Source: Desulfobacterales bacterium (lineage in GTDB: Bacteria > Desulfobacterota > Desulfobacteria > Desulfobacterales > C00003060). From it: a stretch of 32,328 bases of DNA. Below, piece after piece: positions 7,765 through 15,717 of this stretch (positions are counted from its first letter, which is position 1; every line of letters starts with the position of its first letter). Below the pieces are notes generated by a model. It worked only from the letters and a program-made list of their open reading frames with translations, had not been told where the DNA came from and made no database searches. The position numbers were made by a program, and so were the translations under genes. The stretch spans positions 1 through 32,328 of the forward strand of contig JAUWXF010000024.1 of the NCBI GenBank assembly GCA_030616475.1. The letters are read 5' to 3'.

Positions 7765-8835
7765 AGCACTAAGCACTTTCTTTTTCAACTGGTACACATA
7801 CGCCAGGACCTCGGCCACTGCTTGATATAGTATGGACGGAATCTCATTGCCGATCTCAACCATCTTGTAAAGATTTTGGGCCAACTCCCTGTTCTCAACG
7901 ATCGGGATGTAATGTTCTCTGGCCAATGTCTTAATCCTCTCAGCCACATCTCCTGCCCCCTTGGCCAGAACTGTTGGCGCACTCATCTCAGCAGTGTCGT
8001 ATTGCAGCGCTATAGCCAGACGGACAGGGTTGGTCACGACAACATCCGCCTTGGGTACTTCTTGCATCATGCGCCTTTTGGCTATCTCGTACTGAATCCT
8101 CTTGATCCTTGACTTGACGAGTGGGTCCCCTTCTGTTCGCTTAAATTCTTCCTTGACCTCCTGCTTTGTCATTTTCAACTTCTGCTCATGCTGCCACTTT
8201 TGAAACCAAAAATCGAGGATAGCCAGAAAGATCATAGCCATGGATACTCTGATAAACATCTTAAATACGATTTTCAAAATGTATAACAGAATACCCTGGA
8301 CCTCCATATCAGCAAGTGATGGCAGACGGTCCATCTCCCCTTTGATCGTCACATAGGCGATCACACCAACCAGGGCAAGCTTTGCCAGGGACTTGAACAG
8401 CTCCATTAGCGTCTGTTTGGAAAAGAGCTTTTGTATCCCTTTGATGGGGCTTATTTTTGAAAGCTTTGGTGTGACCGACTCCCATGAAAGGAGCCAACCT
8501 ATTTGTAAGACATTCGACAGGAGCGCCGTGACAAACACGGCAATCATCACCGGCAAAACCACGACGATGAGGCGCTCAATAACAATATTGCCAAATGCCA
8601 AAAACTCCGCCAGGCCAAGATTCGGGGCTGCTATCATGGAAAAGGTATCTTGCATAACTGATTTTATGTGGTTATACATATACGCTCCGAACAAATACAG
8701 CGTTGAAAGGCCGGCCAGAAGCACAGCTACTGATGGTATCTCGCGGCTCTTGCCGACCTGACCCTTTTTTCTTGCCTCAGACCGTTTCCTTGGGGTTGCC
8801 TGTTCGGTCTTTTCTTGAAGATCACCCTCAGCCAA
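7762..8835 (-). CDS. flhB: FlhB, flagellar export switch protein with NPVR in place of NPTH
   Basis: This 357-residue protein has four membrane segments (about 32-55, 82-110, 145-165 and 180-208) and a C-terminal cytoplasmic domain. FlhB switches export specificity from rod/hook to filament subunits after cleaving itself between Asn269 and Pro270 of an NPTH motif. Here residues 269-272 read NPVR, in the context DVVVTNPVRLAIALQYD. The scissile Asn-Pro is kept, but Thr and His are replaced. The start is TTG with AAGGA nine bases upstream, and the N-terminus (AEGDLQEKTEQATPRKR) is typical. Its 3' end runs into short repeats. The 360-base gap to fliR is repeat-filled. Confidence 0.95.
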   Translation of the reverse strand: MAEGDLQEKTEQATPRKRSEARKKGQVGKSREIPSVAVLLAGLSTLYLFGAYMYNHIKSVMQDTFSMIAAPNLGLAEFLAFGNIVIERLIVVVLPVMIAVFVTALLSNVLQIGWLLSWESVTPKLSKISPIKGIQKLFSKQTLMELFKSLAKLALVGVIAYVTIKGEMDRLPSLADMEVQGILLYILKIVFKMFIRVSMAMIFLAILDFWFQKWQHEQKLKMTKQEVKEEFKRTEGDPLVKSRIKRIQYEIAKRRMMQEVPKADVVVTNPVRLAIALQYDTAEMSAPTVLAKGAGDVAERIKTLAREHYIPIVENRELAQNLYKMVEIGNEIPSILYQAVAEVLAYVYQLKKKVLSA

Positions 8836-8887
8836 GATGTCAGTTCCTTATTGAGTTAGTTCATAGCTGAAAGCTCAAAGCTTAAAG

Positions 8888-9180
8888 CCTAACCTGGGCA
8901 AGCCGGAACCAAATCCGAAACTCGAATATCGAAATCCGTACTGTTTTCAAGGCGTAAGCCGCAAACAAATCCGAATATCAAATGTCCAAATGTTACAAAC
9001 GTCACATATTCAGTGACTTAGTATTCCAAGACGTCAATCCTTGAATTTTTCAATTCCTTTGTTTAGGATTTTGTGCTTTGGTCATTTGTATTTGTTTCGT
9101 GCTTCGTATTTCGGGTTTCGAATTTTTATCTTTGGACGTATACGTGTTAATTTTCTGCCAGAAAAAATACGAATTTCAGA
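8888..9180. repeat. Fold-back repeat (family E) between fliR and flhB
   Basis: It begins CCTAACCTGGGCAAGCCGG and continues with CTCGAATATCGAAATCCG-type units. It then reads back with TTTCGTGCTTCGTATTTCGG and TTTCTGCCAGAAAAAATACG. Related elements lie at 10011-10243 and 24711-24912, where the outer end reads GGCTTGTCCGGGTTAGG. It fills the 360-base gap, and no gene was seen. Confidence 0.8.
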
Positions 9181-9195
9181 ACTAAGAGCTTACGC

Positions 9196-9975
9196 CTAGA
9201 GCATCAATACCATTATGCTTCTCAACATATCTCCAAATCCCGCAACATAGTGTCTCGTGAAGTAGAGCAGTGCCTCCAAACAGAAGCCAAAGAAGAACAG
9301 ACCAACAACTATCTTTACGGGAAAGGCAGCAATAAGGATATTCATCTGTGGCACTACCTTTGCGATAATTCCAAAGGCCGCACTAGCCATGAGAAGAGCG
9401 GCAATGGCCGGGGCCCCGAGTTTGACTGCTATGGTAAACATATCCCCCGAGAGTTCCAACATCTTATGAAACAGCCCATCGCTAAGTCCCAGGGATCCCA
9501 CCTTAATGACGGCAAAGCTGTCAGCCAGCGTTCTAAGCAAAACATGGTGGCCATTGAGGAGCAAAAAAATCAAAACAGCAACCCAGTAACCCATCTGGGC
9601 AAGAATAGGACCTTGGCCACCCGACTCGGGATCGAGAACATTAGCAATGGCAAATCCCATTTGAAATCCTACAAGCTGCCCTGCTAACTGCACAGCAGTA
9701 AAGAACAGCCGAAGGGTAAGCCCAATAATCAGTCCTAAGATTAGTTCAGAAACTATCAGACGCGCACCCCCCAATATAGTTTCCGGAAACAGTGTGGGGT
9801 CAGGCTGGACAACCGGAAAGAGTATGATACTGATCGTCAATGCCAGTCCTGCCTTGACCAGGTTTGGCCACATAGCCGACCCTAAAATAGGAAACATAAA
9901 CAGGACGATACTAATGCGAATCAAAATCAGAACAAACGATTTAAACTGCTCAGGTGAAAACGTTAGAATTTCCAT
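9196..9975 (-). CDS. fliR: FliR, flagellar export gate membrane protein
   Basis: This 259-residue, strongly hydrophobic protein has about six membrane segments and the length and pattern of FliR. FliR forms the FliPQR core of the export channel. Recognisable features are the N-terminal LIRISIVLFMFPILGSA, the central GQLVGFQMGFAIANVLDP and the C-terminal PQMNILIAAFPVKIVVGLFF. The ATG (MEILTFSPEQF) has no strong ribosome-binding site, and the upstream 282 bases are a repeat element rather than fliQ, so its usual tight linkage to fliQ is broken. The frame is intact throughout. Confidence 0.95.
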   Translation of the reverse strand: MEILTFSPEQFKSFVLILIRISIVLFMFPILGSAMWPNLVKAGLALTISIILFPVVQPDPTLFPETILGGARLIVSELILGLIIGLTLRLFFTAVQLAGQLVGFQMGFAIANVLDPESGGQGPILAQMGYWVAVLIFLLLNGHHVLLRTLADSFAVIKVGSLGLSDGLFHKMLELSGDMFTIAVKLGAPAIAALLMASAAFGIIAKVVPQMNILIAAFPVKIVVGLFFFGFCLEALLYFTRHYVAGFGDMLRSIMVLML

Positions 9976-10010
9976 AGCAATTTCGGCAACTCGTCCGTAC
10001 GAACGATTAA

Positions 10011-10243
10011 ATTCGAATATCGAATATCGAAATCCGAAACAAATTCGAATATCAAATGACTAAATGTCAAAAACTTAAAGCAATGATCTGGCGGATTGTC
10101 TGGCAAGAAATGAATCTCCATCGGCCTATCAACAGTTTTGAATTTTGAATTTCTGTCATTCGATATTGTTTCGAGTTTCGTGCTTCGGATTTCGGATTTA
10201 TGCCTTCTTAAAACCTGTTTGGTTTCGGCTTGTCCGGGTTAGG
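10011..10243. repeat. Fold-back repeat (family E) between fliQ and fliR
   Basis: The left half has ATTCGAATATCGAATATCG and AAATCCGAAACAAATTCG. The right half has GTTTCGAGTTTCGTGCTTCG and GATTTCGGATTT, ending GGCTTGTCCGGGTTAGGC. The halves are roughly complementary. The element occupies almost all of the 282-base fliQ-fliR gap. Confidence 0.8.
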
Positions 10244-10257
10244 CACTCTTCTGATTC

Positions 10258-10527
10258 TCACCGTATATACATCGGTATCTGCGTAATAACGTTCTGTGTA
10301 AAATCCATCAGTTGCTGCAACATCCAGCTTAAGAAAAACAGGAGTCCCATCAGAACAGCCAGTATTTTCGGAACAAAGGTCAGTGTCATTTCATGGATCT
10401 GAGTGGTTGCCATAAAAATACTTACGGCCAGGCCTACAATAAGTCCAAGCCCCAGCATTGGCATCGCAACCAGGATGGTGACCTTAATTGCCTCTTGGGC
10501 AAACGCAACTACGAATTCCGGTGTCAT
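10258..10527 (-). CDS. fliQ: FliQ, flagellar export gate membrane protein
   Basis: This 89-residue protein has two membrane helices (about 14-38 and 50-72), the standard FliQ size and layout. It belongs to the FliPQR channel. Typical features are the start MTPEFVVAFAQEAIKVTI and GLIVGLAVSIFMATTQIHE in the loop. Its ATG follows the fliP stop after one base (TAATATG), with AGGA just upstream inside the fliP end, so translation is probably coupled to fliP. Confidence 0.95.
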   Translation of the reverse strand: MTPEFVVAFAQEAIKVTILVAMPMLGLGLIVGLAVSIFMATTQIHEMTLTFVPKILAVLMGLLFFLSWMLQQLMDFTQNVITQIPMYIR

Positions 10528-10528
10528 A

Positions 10529-11332
10529 TTATCCTGTCATAAAACTTTTGACCAAAGAACCAACGATCAGGTGCCAACCGTCCACCAGCACGAAAAGCAT
10601 TAGCTTGAACGGCAAGGATATCATGATCGGTGGAAGCATCATCATGCCCATCGAAAGAAGCACGCTTGCGACCACCATATCTATGATCAAAAACGGCACA
10701 TATACAACAAATCCAATAATGAAGGCCGTTTTCAGCTCGCTCACAACGAACGCGGGTATCAAAACGGATGTGGGGACATCCCGCGGGGCGTTGGGCTTGC
10801 TTAGCTTGGCCGTTTTCACAAACAGGGCCAGGTCCTTTTCTCGCGTCTGTCTGAACATGAACTGGCGAATGGGATGCATAGCTGCTTCAAGGGCCTCGGC
10901 CCCGGATATTTCTTCATTTAAGTACGGTTGGAGGGCGTTCTCGTTAATCTTGTTCCATACCGGCATCATGATAAAAAGGGTAAGAAACAAAGCCAGGCCC
11001 ACTATGATTTGAGCCGGGGGTACCTGGTGGGTACCCATTGCGTGTTTCAGGAACGAGAAGACCACTGCCAATCTGGTAAAAGATGTCATTAGAATCAAAA
11101 TGGCCGGTGCAAGGGAGAGAATGGTTAATAAAGCGACAACCTGAAGCAAGACCGAAACCTCTCCGGGGTTGTCAGCTTGCCCTAAACCGATCTGGAGCGA
11201 GGGGAGGGGTATGGTTGCACTGAAAGCAACCGCAGGGAGGAAAAAGAATAATGCAAAGAGCAAAGAGCAAAGAGCTAAATGCAAGATTGCTTTTGCCTTT
11301 GAAATATTTTTTTCTTTTGACGATTTATCCAT
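10529..11332 (-). CDS. fliP: FliP, flagellar export gate membrane protein
   Basis: The start chosen is the ATG at 11332 (MDKSSKEK), because GGTAGGG lies just upstream. A longer frame opens at a TTG at 11359 but lies in repeat sequence. The product of 267 residues has a cleavable signal-like N-terminus (hydrophobic to AVAFSA), as FliP does. Four membrane segments follow. Conserved stretches are MTSFTRLAVVFSFLKHAMGT, HPIRQFMFRQTREKDLALF and the C-terminal IDMVVASVLLSMGMMMLPP. FliP pentamers form the entrance pore of the export gate. Upstream of the start lie TCATTAGTCATTGG-type repeats that also supply the fliO stop. Confidence 0.95.
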   Translation of the reverse strand: MDKSSKEKNISKAKAILHLALCSLLFALFFFLPAVAFSATIPLPSLQIGLGQADNPGEVSVLLQVVALLTILSLAPAILILMTSFTRLAVVFSFLKHAMGTHQVPPAQIIVGLALFLTLFIMMPVWNKINENALQPYLNEEISGAEALEAAMHPIRQFMFRQTREKDLALFVKTAKLSKPNAPRDVPTSVLIPAFVVSELKTAFIIGFVVYVPFLIIDMVVASVLLSMGMMMLPPIMISLPFKLMLFVLVDGWHLIVGSLVKSFMTG

Positions 11333-11360
11333 AACCCTACCTTTTACTCGATCCGCCAAT

Positions 11361-11391
11361 GACTAATGACCAATGACTAATGACCTTTGCC
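11361..11391. repeat. TCATTGGTCATTAG short direct repeats at the fliO 3' end
   Basis: Four 7-base units of the CCAATGA/CTAATGA type lie between fliP and fliO. The fliO stop codon (TAG) and its last residue come from this repeat. The family recurs at 17121-17153, 19084-19122, 21359-21387 and 31876-31941. Confidence 0.8.
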
Positions 11392-11772
11392 TTTCAGAGA
11401 GGACCTCAGGAAACCTGCAAAAACACCGTGTGGTGTCCCAGCGGTCCCGAGACTTTCAATTCTGTTTAGGGCCTCGGATTTTTCGATCTTGGTCAAGAAA
11501 GTTATGTTCTCCGGAGTAATGCCAATCACGATTTTTTCACCCACCACATCAATCAGCGCAACGCGCTGCTTGGGACTCAGATGATGGGATGACAGAATCT
11601 TAATGAATTGTCCGTGGCCAGAACCATTTTTGAGATAAAAGAATCGTTTCATAAGAAAAAGGACCAGGATCAGGATGGCCACAACAATGCACAACATGGC
11701 AAATGTCTTCAGCCCGGTCCCCCAGAGGTCCGGCTGAGACATCATCCCGGATGTTCCTGTTAACTCGCCCAA
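11377..11772 (-). CDS. fliO: FliO, flagellar export gate assembly protein
   Basis: This 131-residue protein has one membrane segment (about 21-41) and a basic cytoplasmic domain with IKILSSHHLSPKQRVALIDV and GEKIVIGITPENITFL, the FliO pattern. FliO stabilises FliP during assembly of the export gate. The start is TTG, with AGGAGC eight bases upstream overlapping the fliN stop. Its last codons (GKGH, stop) run into the TCATTAG repeats. Position between fliN and fliP is standard. Confidence 0.88.
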   Translation of the reverse strand: MGELTGTSGMMSQPDLWGTGLKTFAMLCIVVAILILVLFLMKRFFYLKNGSGHGQFIKILSSHHLSPKQRVALIDVVGEKIVIGITPENITFLTKIEKSEALNRIESLGTAGTPHGVFAGFLRSSLKGKGH

Positions 11773-11784
11773 GTGCTTTAGCTC

Positions 11785-12129
11785 CTAACCCAAACTCTTG
11801 ACCCTTTCCGCAGGGCTGATAATGTCGGTAAGCCTCACACCAAACTTTTCGCTAACTACCACAGCCTCGCCGCGTGCAAATAACTTTCCGTTCACAAAGA
11901 TTTCCATCGGATCGCCAGCAGGCTTTGTCAGTTGAACAACCGAACCCTGTCCCAATTGAAGCAAATCATTGACAAGTATGCGGGTCCGGCCCAGTTCAAC
12001 CGAAACCTCCAGGGGAATATCGAGTATAAAATCCAAATCTTGATCCCCCTCGGTCTGTCCTGTGGCCGGAGAATCTTCAGTATTTTCCGGCGGAACAATT
12101 TCGGTCGTGGCATCCTTTTGCTCGGTCAT
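11785..12129 (-). CDS. fliN: FliN, flagellar motor switch C-ring protein
   Basis: The ATG at 12129 (MTEQKDATTE) is chosen because it has AAGGA upstream and lies just after the fliM stop. The longer frame back to 12234 would run deep into fliM. The product is 114 residues: a variable acidic N-terminus, then the SpoA/FliN domain (ILDIPLEVSVELGRTRILVN, LLQLGQGSVVQLTKPAGDP, FGVRLTDIISPAERVKSL). FliN forms the bottom of the C ring with FliM and also docks the FliH export complex. Confidence 0.95.
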   Translation of the reverse strand: MTEQKDATTEIVPPENTEDSPATGQTEGDQDLDFILDIPLEVSVELGRTRILVNDLLQLGQGSVVQLTKPAGDPMEIFVNGKLFARGEAVVVSEKFGVRLTDIISPAERVKSLG

Positions 12130-12145
12130 AGTTGTGTCCTTTCTA

Positions 12146-13114
12146 CTAGCACCTCTGTTCAATCCTAATGGCCTTATTACCCCTTGTAACTCCCGCACGT
12201 CCTTTGAGTTTTGGCACACCTTCAACCTTTGCAACTAAAAGATCGTTTATGTCCTGCTGAAGTTGGATCACATCACCAACCTTGAGGCCAAGAAGTCGGT
12301 GTCCCGTTATCCGTCCGGTGCCAAGTTCTGCTCTAACTTCTAGCATGATATCCTTAATCCGCTTTTGCAGGCGTTCCTTCCAGCCTAGATCCATCTCCAA
12401 TTCATCGCCCTGGAACCCTACACTCAGCTTATCCCGGATTGGTTCAATGGTTGAGTAAGGAATGCATAGTTTCAGGAGGCCCGGTACCCCATCCAGCTCC
12501 ACGTTGAAGCCGGTCACGGTAACCAAATCGTTGGGAAGCGCAATGCCGGCAAATTGTGGATTCATCTCTGACCGTACATAGCTCATTGAGATCTCATGAA
12601 CCGGCCTCCAGGCCTGTGCAAGGTCCTCCAGATACACTCTAATGACATTTTGTATCATCCTGTTCTCTATGGCAGTATACTCTCGCCCCTCAATCTTGAC
12701 ATCCTCTGAGGCTTTTCCGCCAAAATAGCATTCAATAAGATTGAACGCTAGTCGACTTTCCAAGACCACAAGCGCATGTCCTTTAAGGGGTTCCATCCGA
12801 AAAATATGCAGACTTGCGGGTACCGGAAGCGATTGGTGGAATTTTTCAAAGTTTACCATGCCAACTGAGTCGACGCTGACATCCACCATCCTTCGGACGA
12901 GGGTGGAAAGGCTCGTCGCGAAACCCACGCAAAAGCGTCCATTAATCATATCAAAGGCAGGCATACGGGTATCAATAATTCGATCCTGACCGGTGAAATC
13001 ATAACGGATGACCTCATCCGAACTCACTGGCGTGTCGCTTTCGGCAGCAACCTCTCCTTCTGTTAGCCCCTTGAGCAGGCTGTCGACTTCGTCTTGTGAT
13101 AAGATATTAGCCAT
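12146..13114 (-). CDS. fliM: FliM, flagellar motor switch protein
   Basis: This 322-residue C-ring protein relays CheY-P binding into rotor switching. The N-terminus MANILSQDEVDSLLKGL is the FliM start with the conserved LSQDE(I/V)D. The CheC-like middle domain (about 45-230) contains FEKFHQSLPVPASL and LIECYFGGKA. The C-terminal SpoA domain has LGTGRITGHRLLGLKVGDVI. The ATG overlaps the fliL stop (TAATG), indicating translational coupling. Length and motifs are normal. Confidence 0.96.
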   Translation of the reverse strand: MANILSQDEVDSLLKGLTEGEVAAESDTPVSSDEVIRYDFTGQDRIIDTRMPAFDMINGRFCVGFATSLSTLVRRMVDVSVDSVGMVNFEKFHQSLPVPASLHIFRMEPLKGHALVVLESRLAFNLIECYFGGKASEDVKIEGREYTAIENRMIQNVIRVYLEDLAQAWRPVHEISMSYVRSEMNPQFAGIALPNDLVTVTGFNVELDGVPGLLKLCIPYSTIEPIRDKLSVGFQGDELEMDLGWKERLQKRIKDIMLEVRAELGTGRITGHRLLGLKVGDVIQLQQDINDLLVAKVEGVPKLKGRAGVTRGNKAIRIEQRC

Positions 13115-13641
13115 TACTGCACAACAAACTCTGTAAAATAGATCGTCCGAATGCCACCACCCGGCAAGATCTGATTAACCCGCACAATCAAGTCGTTTTT
13201 GAGTCGAAGTTTTCCCTCCGGTTTACTGATATCTTCAAAGGATTTGCTGGTAAGAAGCAGCAAAATCGCATCCCTTAATTGTGGGGTACGTCGAGTCAAT
13301 TTTTTTGTGATATCGTCGTTTTCAACCTCAAATTCGATTGTTGTCTTAAGATATCGTTTGCCTTCCCTGTCGAGCAAATTAACAATAAAGGAATCCATTT
13401 TATAGATACTCCCGAATGTTTCATCCCTGACTTGTGCCGTGCTGTGCCTGGTTTGTTCTGTCTGCGGGTTATTCCTGTCGAGGAATCTTTTAGCCAAAAA
13501 GAAATCCCATGCCGCATAACCTCCACCGCCCAAAACCAGAACCACAACCCCAATGATTATCCATTTCTTGGGAAACCCCTTGGACTCAGTCCCTGTCCCG
13601 GCGTCTTTTTCTTCTTCTAATTCCTTGTCTTCCTCTGCCAT
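13114..13641 (-). CDS. fliL: FliL, flagellar basal-body-associated protein
   Basis: This 175-residue single-pass protein has an acidic N-terminus, a membrane segment at about 27-48 (KWIIIGVVVLVLGGGGYAAW) and a periplasmic domain ending RTIYFTEFVVQ. FliL rings surround and support the stator. It has an unusually strong ribosome-binding site (AGGAGGTC six bases from the ATG). It overlaps fliM by one base. A second FliL-like protein is at 1032-1649. Confidence 0.93.
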   Translation of the reverse strand: MAEEDKELEEEKDAGTGTESKGFPKKWIIIGVVVLVLGGGGYAAWDFFLAKRFLDRNNPQTEQTRHSTAQVRDETFGSIYKMDSFIVNLLDREGKRYLKTTIEFEVENDDITKKLTRRTPQLRDAILLLLTSKSFEDISKPEGKLRLKNDLIVRVNQILPGGGIRTIYFTEFVVQ

Positions 13642-13895
13642 CTCGACCTCCTAACGTCTCGAAAGTTCTATCCGCCTATGGCGGAAAATTATGGATCTTT
13701 TAGTGGCACTTGATTTATGCCATCCGCATGGAAAACATGAATGTTTGAGGACCGCTCCGCTTGAGGTTTAAGGCAACTGCCTCCAACCTCAAGTCCGCCG
13801 CAGGTGGACGCTCCTCCAACTTCAATCGGAGGGCAATACCAACCCTTAAACCCATTCCTGAATCCCTCAATCCCTCAATCCCTCAATTCCTCAAT
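13642..13895. repeat. Repeat-filled gap between motB and fliL
   Basis: Two families are visible. A fold-back of the type GCTCCGCTTGAGGTTTAAGG with CTCCAACCTCAAG lies at about 13750-13815. Four 8-bp units of CCCTCAAT or TCCTCAAT lie at 13864-13895. The motB stop codon is read from the last unit (AATTGAGG on the minus strand). No gene was seen. Confidence 0.75.
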
Positions 13896-14655
13896 TCATT
13901 TTGATTATGATCTCCACGCGTCTGTTTTTCTGGCGGCCCTCCTTTATGTTATTCGGAAACCGTGGCCTCAAGTCACCGTATCCCCCAACGGCAAATCTCT
14001 CAGGAGAAAGACCCTCCTTTTCAACAAAATAACCGTGCACGCTCAAAGCGCGATAGAGAGAAAGCTCCCAGTTCGATCGATAACGATCGCTTCTTGTGGG
14101 CACGTTGTCTGTATGTCCCATGATGAGCACATCGTTTGGAATAGAATCAAGGACTTCAGCAATCCAGTCAAGTAGCGGAAAAACAGTTGGCTTGATATCA
14201 GCTTCTCCTGAATCGAACAGAACCATTTCTTGAAGGGTTATGATGACTCCCCTTTCATCTTCCGACATGCCAATAACCTCTTTCAAACGTTCCAGCATCT
14301 CATCGTGCTTGGCGTCACCTTCCAGGGCCAAGACATCTTCTAATATCTCAAGGTTGGTGACGTTGATATCCTCTTTCTCTTCGATTATCTGACGGTAACG
14401 ATCTTTCAAAACACTTATCATATCCAAATCAGGACATTCCATGGCACCACCGGTTCCCTCGTGTACTATATCGCGTGTAGTTCTTACCCGCTCCGTATCA
14501 GAAAACTCCAAAGGACCGATAGCACCCCTGAAAATACTGAACATGGTTTTTAGCGCCTTCGCATCCATTGACGACATGGACAGAAGCATGACAAAAAAAG
14601 TCAAAAGGAGCATGAGCAGATCTCCGAAGGTCACCATCCATAGAGTGGTGTCCAT
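13891..14655 (-). CDS. motB: MotB stator protein (canonical, with ion-binding Asp)
   Basis: From the ATG at 14655 this gives 254 residues. The membrane helix WMVTFGDLLMLLLTFFVMLL contains the conserved aspartate (Asp12) that carries the driving ion. The C-terminal OmpA-like peptidoglycan-binding domain has IMGHTDNVPTRSDRYRSNWE and KNRRVEIIIK. The TFxDLL context resembles PomB/MotS, suggesting Na+ coupling (inference). In-frame coding-like sequence continues 12 codons upstream (TKKDNTKDDGPK), giving the usual MotB N-terminus. The upstream codon at 14691-14689 is ACG, preceded at a suitable distance by AAGGAAAGGG, and no ATG, GTG or TTG lies before the stop at 14748-14746. The true start may therefore be ACG, or the ATG may have been lost. 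Confidence 0.93.
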   Translation of the reverse strand: MDTTLWMVTFGDLLMLLLTFFVMLLSMSSMDAKALKTMFSIFRGAIGPLEFSDTERVRTTRDIVHEGTGGAMECPDLDMISVLKDRYRQIIEEKEDINVTNLEILEDVLALEGDAKHDEMLERLKEVIGMSEDERGVIITLQEMVLFDSGEADIKPTVFPLLDWIAEVLDSIPNDVLIMGHTDNVPTRSDRYRSNWELSLYRALSVHGYFVEKEGLSPERFAVGGYGDLRPRFPNNIKEGRQKNRRVEIIIKMN

Positions 14656-14707
14656 TTTAGGTCCATCGTCTTTGGTGTTGTCTTTTTTCGTGTGCCCTTT
14701 CCTTTTC

Positions 14708-14757
14708 GGTCGGGAGTAAATCCCGACCCTACGTAGGGGCGGGGTTTATCCCCGCCC
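14708..14757. repeat. Two adjacent perfect hairpins between motB-like and motB genes
   Basis: Hairpin one is GGTCGGGA, loop, TCCCGACC (14708-14728). Hairpin two is GGGCGGGG, loop, CCCCGCCC (14737-14757). They lie between the stop of the MotB-like gene and the motB start region. They could attenuate transcription or be a dispersed palindrome, and there is no T-run on the minus strand to argue for an intrinsic terminator. Confidence 0.6.
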
Positions 14758-14762
14758 GATTC

Positions 14763-15554
14763 CTAATCAAACATACGAAATAAAAACCTCTTAAACACAA
14801 AAAATCGGGATGAGCCTTCCTGAGAAATCTGTTTGAGCCTTGCTTCCGAGCTGTGATCCAGAATAATGTCGACCCGGCGGTTCTGAGCCCTTGTCTGTCT
14901 TGTTTTGTTGCTTGCAATGGGCTTATACTCTCCACAGCCATAAGCTGTCAGACGCATAGGAGCGACCTTGCCTATCACCACAAGAAACTTTAAGACCTCC
15001 ATTGCTCTCAGGGAGGAAATCTCCCAATTGGAATGAAATGACTTTTCGTCCGGCGGCCTGTTGTCTGTATGGCCCGTGATCGTAACAGGGTATTTGTCCT
15101 GATTAATCATCTCACATAGTCTTTTTAGAAAACCATAACTCGACAGTCTGATTTTGTAGCTTCCTTCATCAAAAATCACCCTGTCGTGTATGGTGATCAC
15201 CTTTCCTTCCGGAGATGTCCAGAGGGAGACCAGCCCGGACATTGGTTTACTTATACCTAGTGTTTCGCTGAGGGCCCACTCTTGAGGCACAAGCGGGGCC
15301 TGGGATGGCGAAACGCTTTCCCCTTGACTCTTCATGGGTGAAAGTCCTCCTGGCAGAATCCCGAAACTTCCTATTAATGATCCGAGTGCCTCAATCTTGC
15401 GTCTTTCATCAACGACGCCAATTGAATTGAGCACAATGAAAAACGCCAAGAGTATAATAAAGAGTGAGACAATCAGAGTCCGTATCCCGCTCTGGCTAGC
15501 AGTATTCTCAGATTGACTTTGCCTTGGTTTCATAAGTAAGTTCGCTTCGCTCAC
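14763..15554 (-). CDS. MotB paralogue (OmpA-domain protein) lacking the ion-binding aspartate
   Basis: This 263-residue protein has one N-terminal membrane helix (about 25-45) and a C-terminal OmpA/MotB domain with TITGHTDNRPPDEKSFHSNW and AQNRRVDIILDH. Aligning the helix with the MotB encoded next (LLTFFVMLLS with LLAFFIVLNS) puts Ser30 where MotB has the proton or sodium carrying Asp, and the helix has no acidic residue. It is therefore unlikely to conduct ions. It could be a stator accessory protein or a mixed-dimer partner. The start is uncertain: GTG at 15554 or ATG at 15533, neither with a good ribosome-binding site. It lies between motA and motB. Confidence 0.85.
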   Translation of the reverse strand: MSEANLLMKPRQSQSENTASQSGIRTLIVSLFIILLAFFIVLNSIGVVDERRKIEALGSLIGSFGILPGGLSPMKSQGESVSPSQAPLVPQEWALSETLGISKPMSGLVSLWTSPEGKVITIHDRVIFDEGSYKIRLSSYGFLKRLCEMINQDKYPVTITGHTDNRPPDEKSFHSNWEISSLRAMEVLKFLVVIGKVAPMRLTAYGCGEYKPIASNKTRQTRAQNRRVDIILDHSSEARLKQISQEGSSRFFVFKRFLFRMFD

Positions 15555-15649
15555 AATTGGAATGCTGGAATGTTGGAATGTTGGGTTTAAGAGGATTTTG
15601 GTCTTTTTTTCTTTTACATCATTCCATTATTCCATCATTCCATTATTCC
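15555..15649. repeat. GGAATG/CATTCC fold-back repeat (family F)
   Basis: The left arm carries GGAATGCTGGAATGTTGG. The right arm carries CATTCCATTATTCCATC units. It lies between motA and the MotB-like gene. A second copy lies at 24312-24422. Confidence 0.75.
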
Positions 15650-15717
15650 TTGATCGTATTTGCAATAGCGTCTATAAATATCTACCATTTCAATAGGTTG
15701 TAGAAATTCTGAGACGT

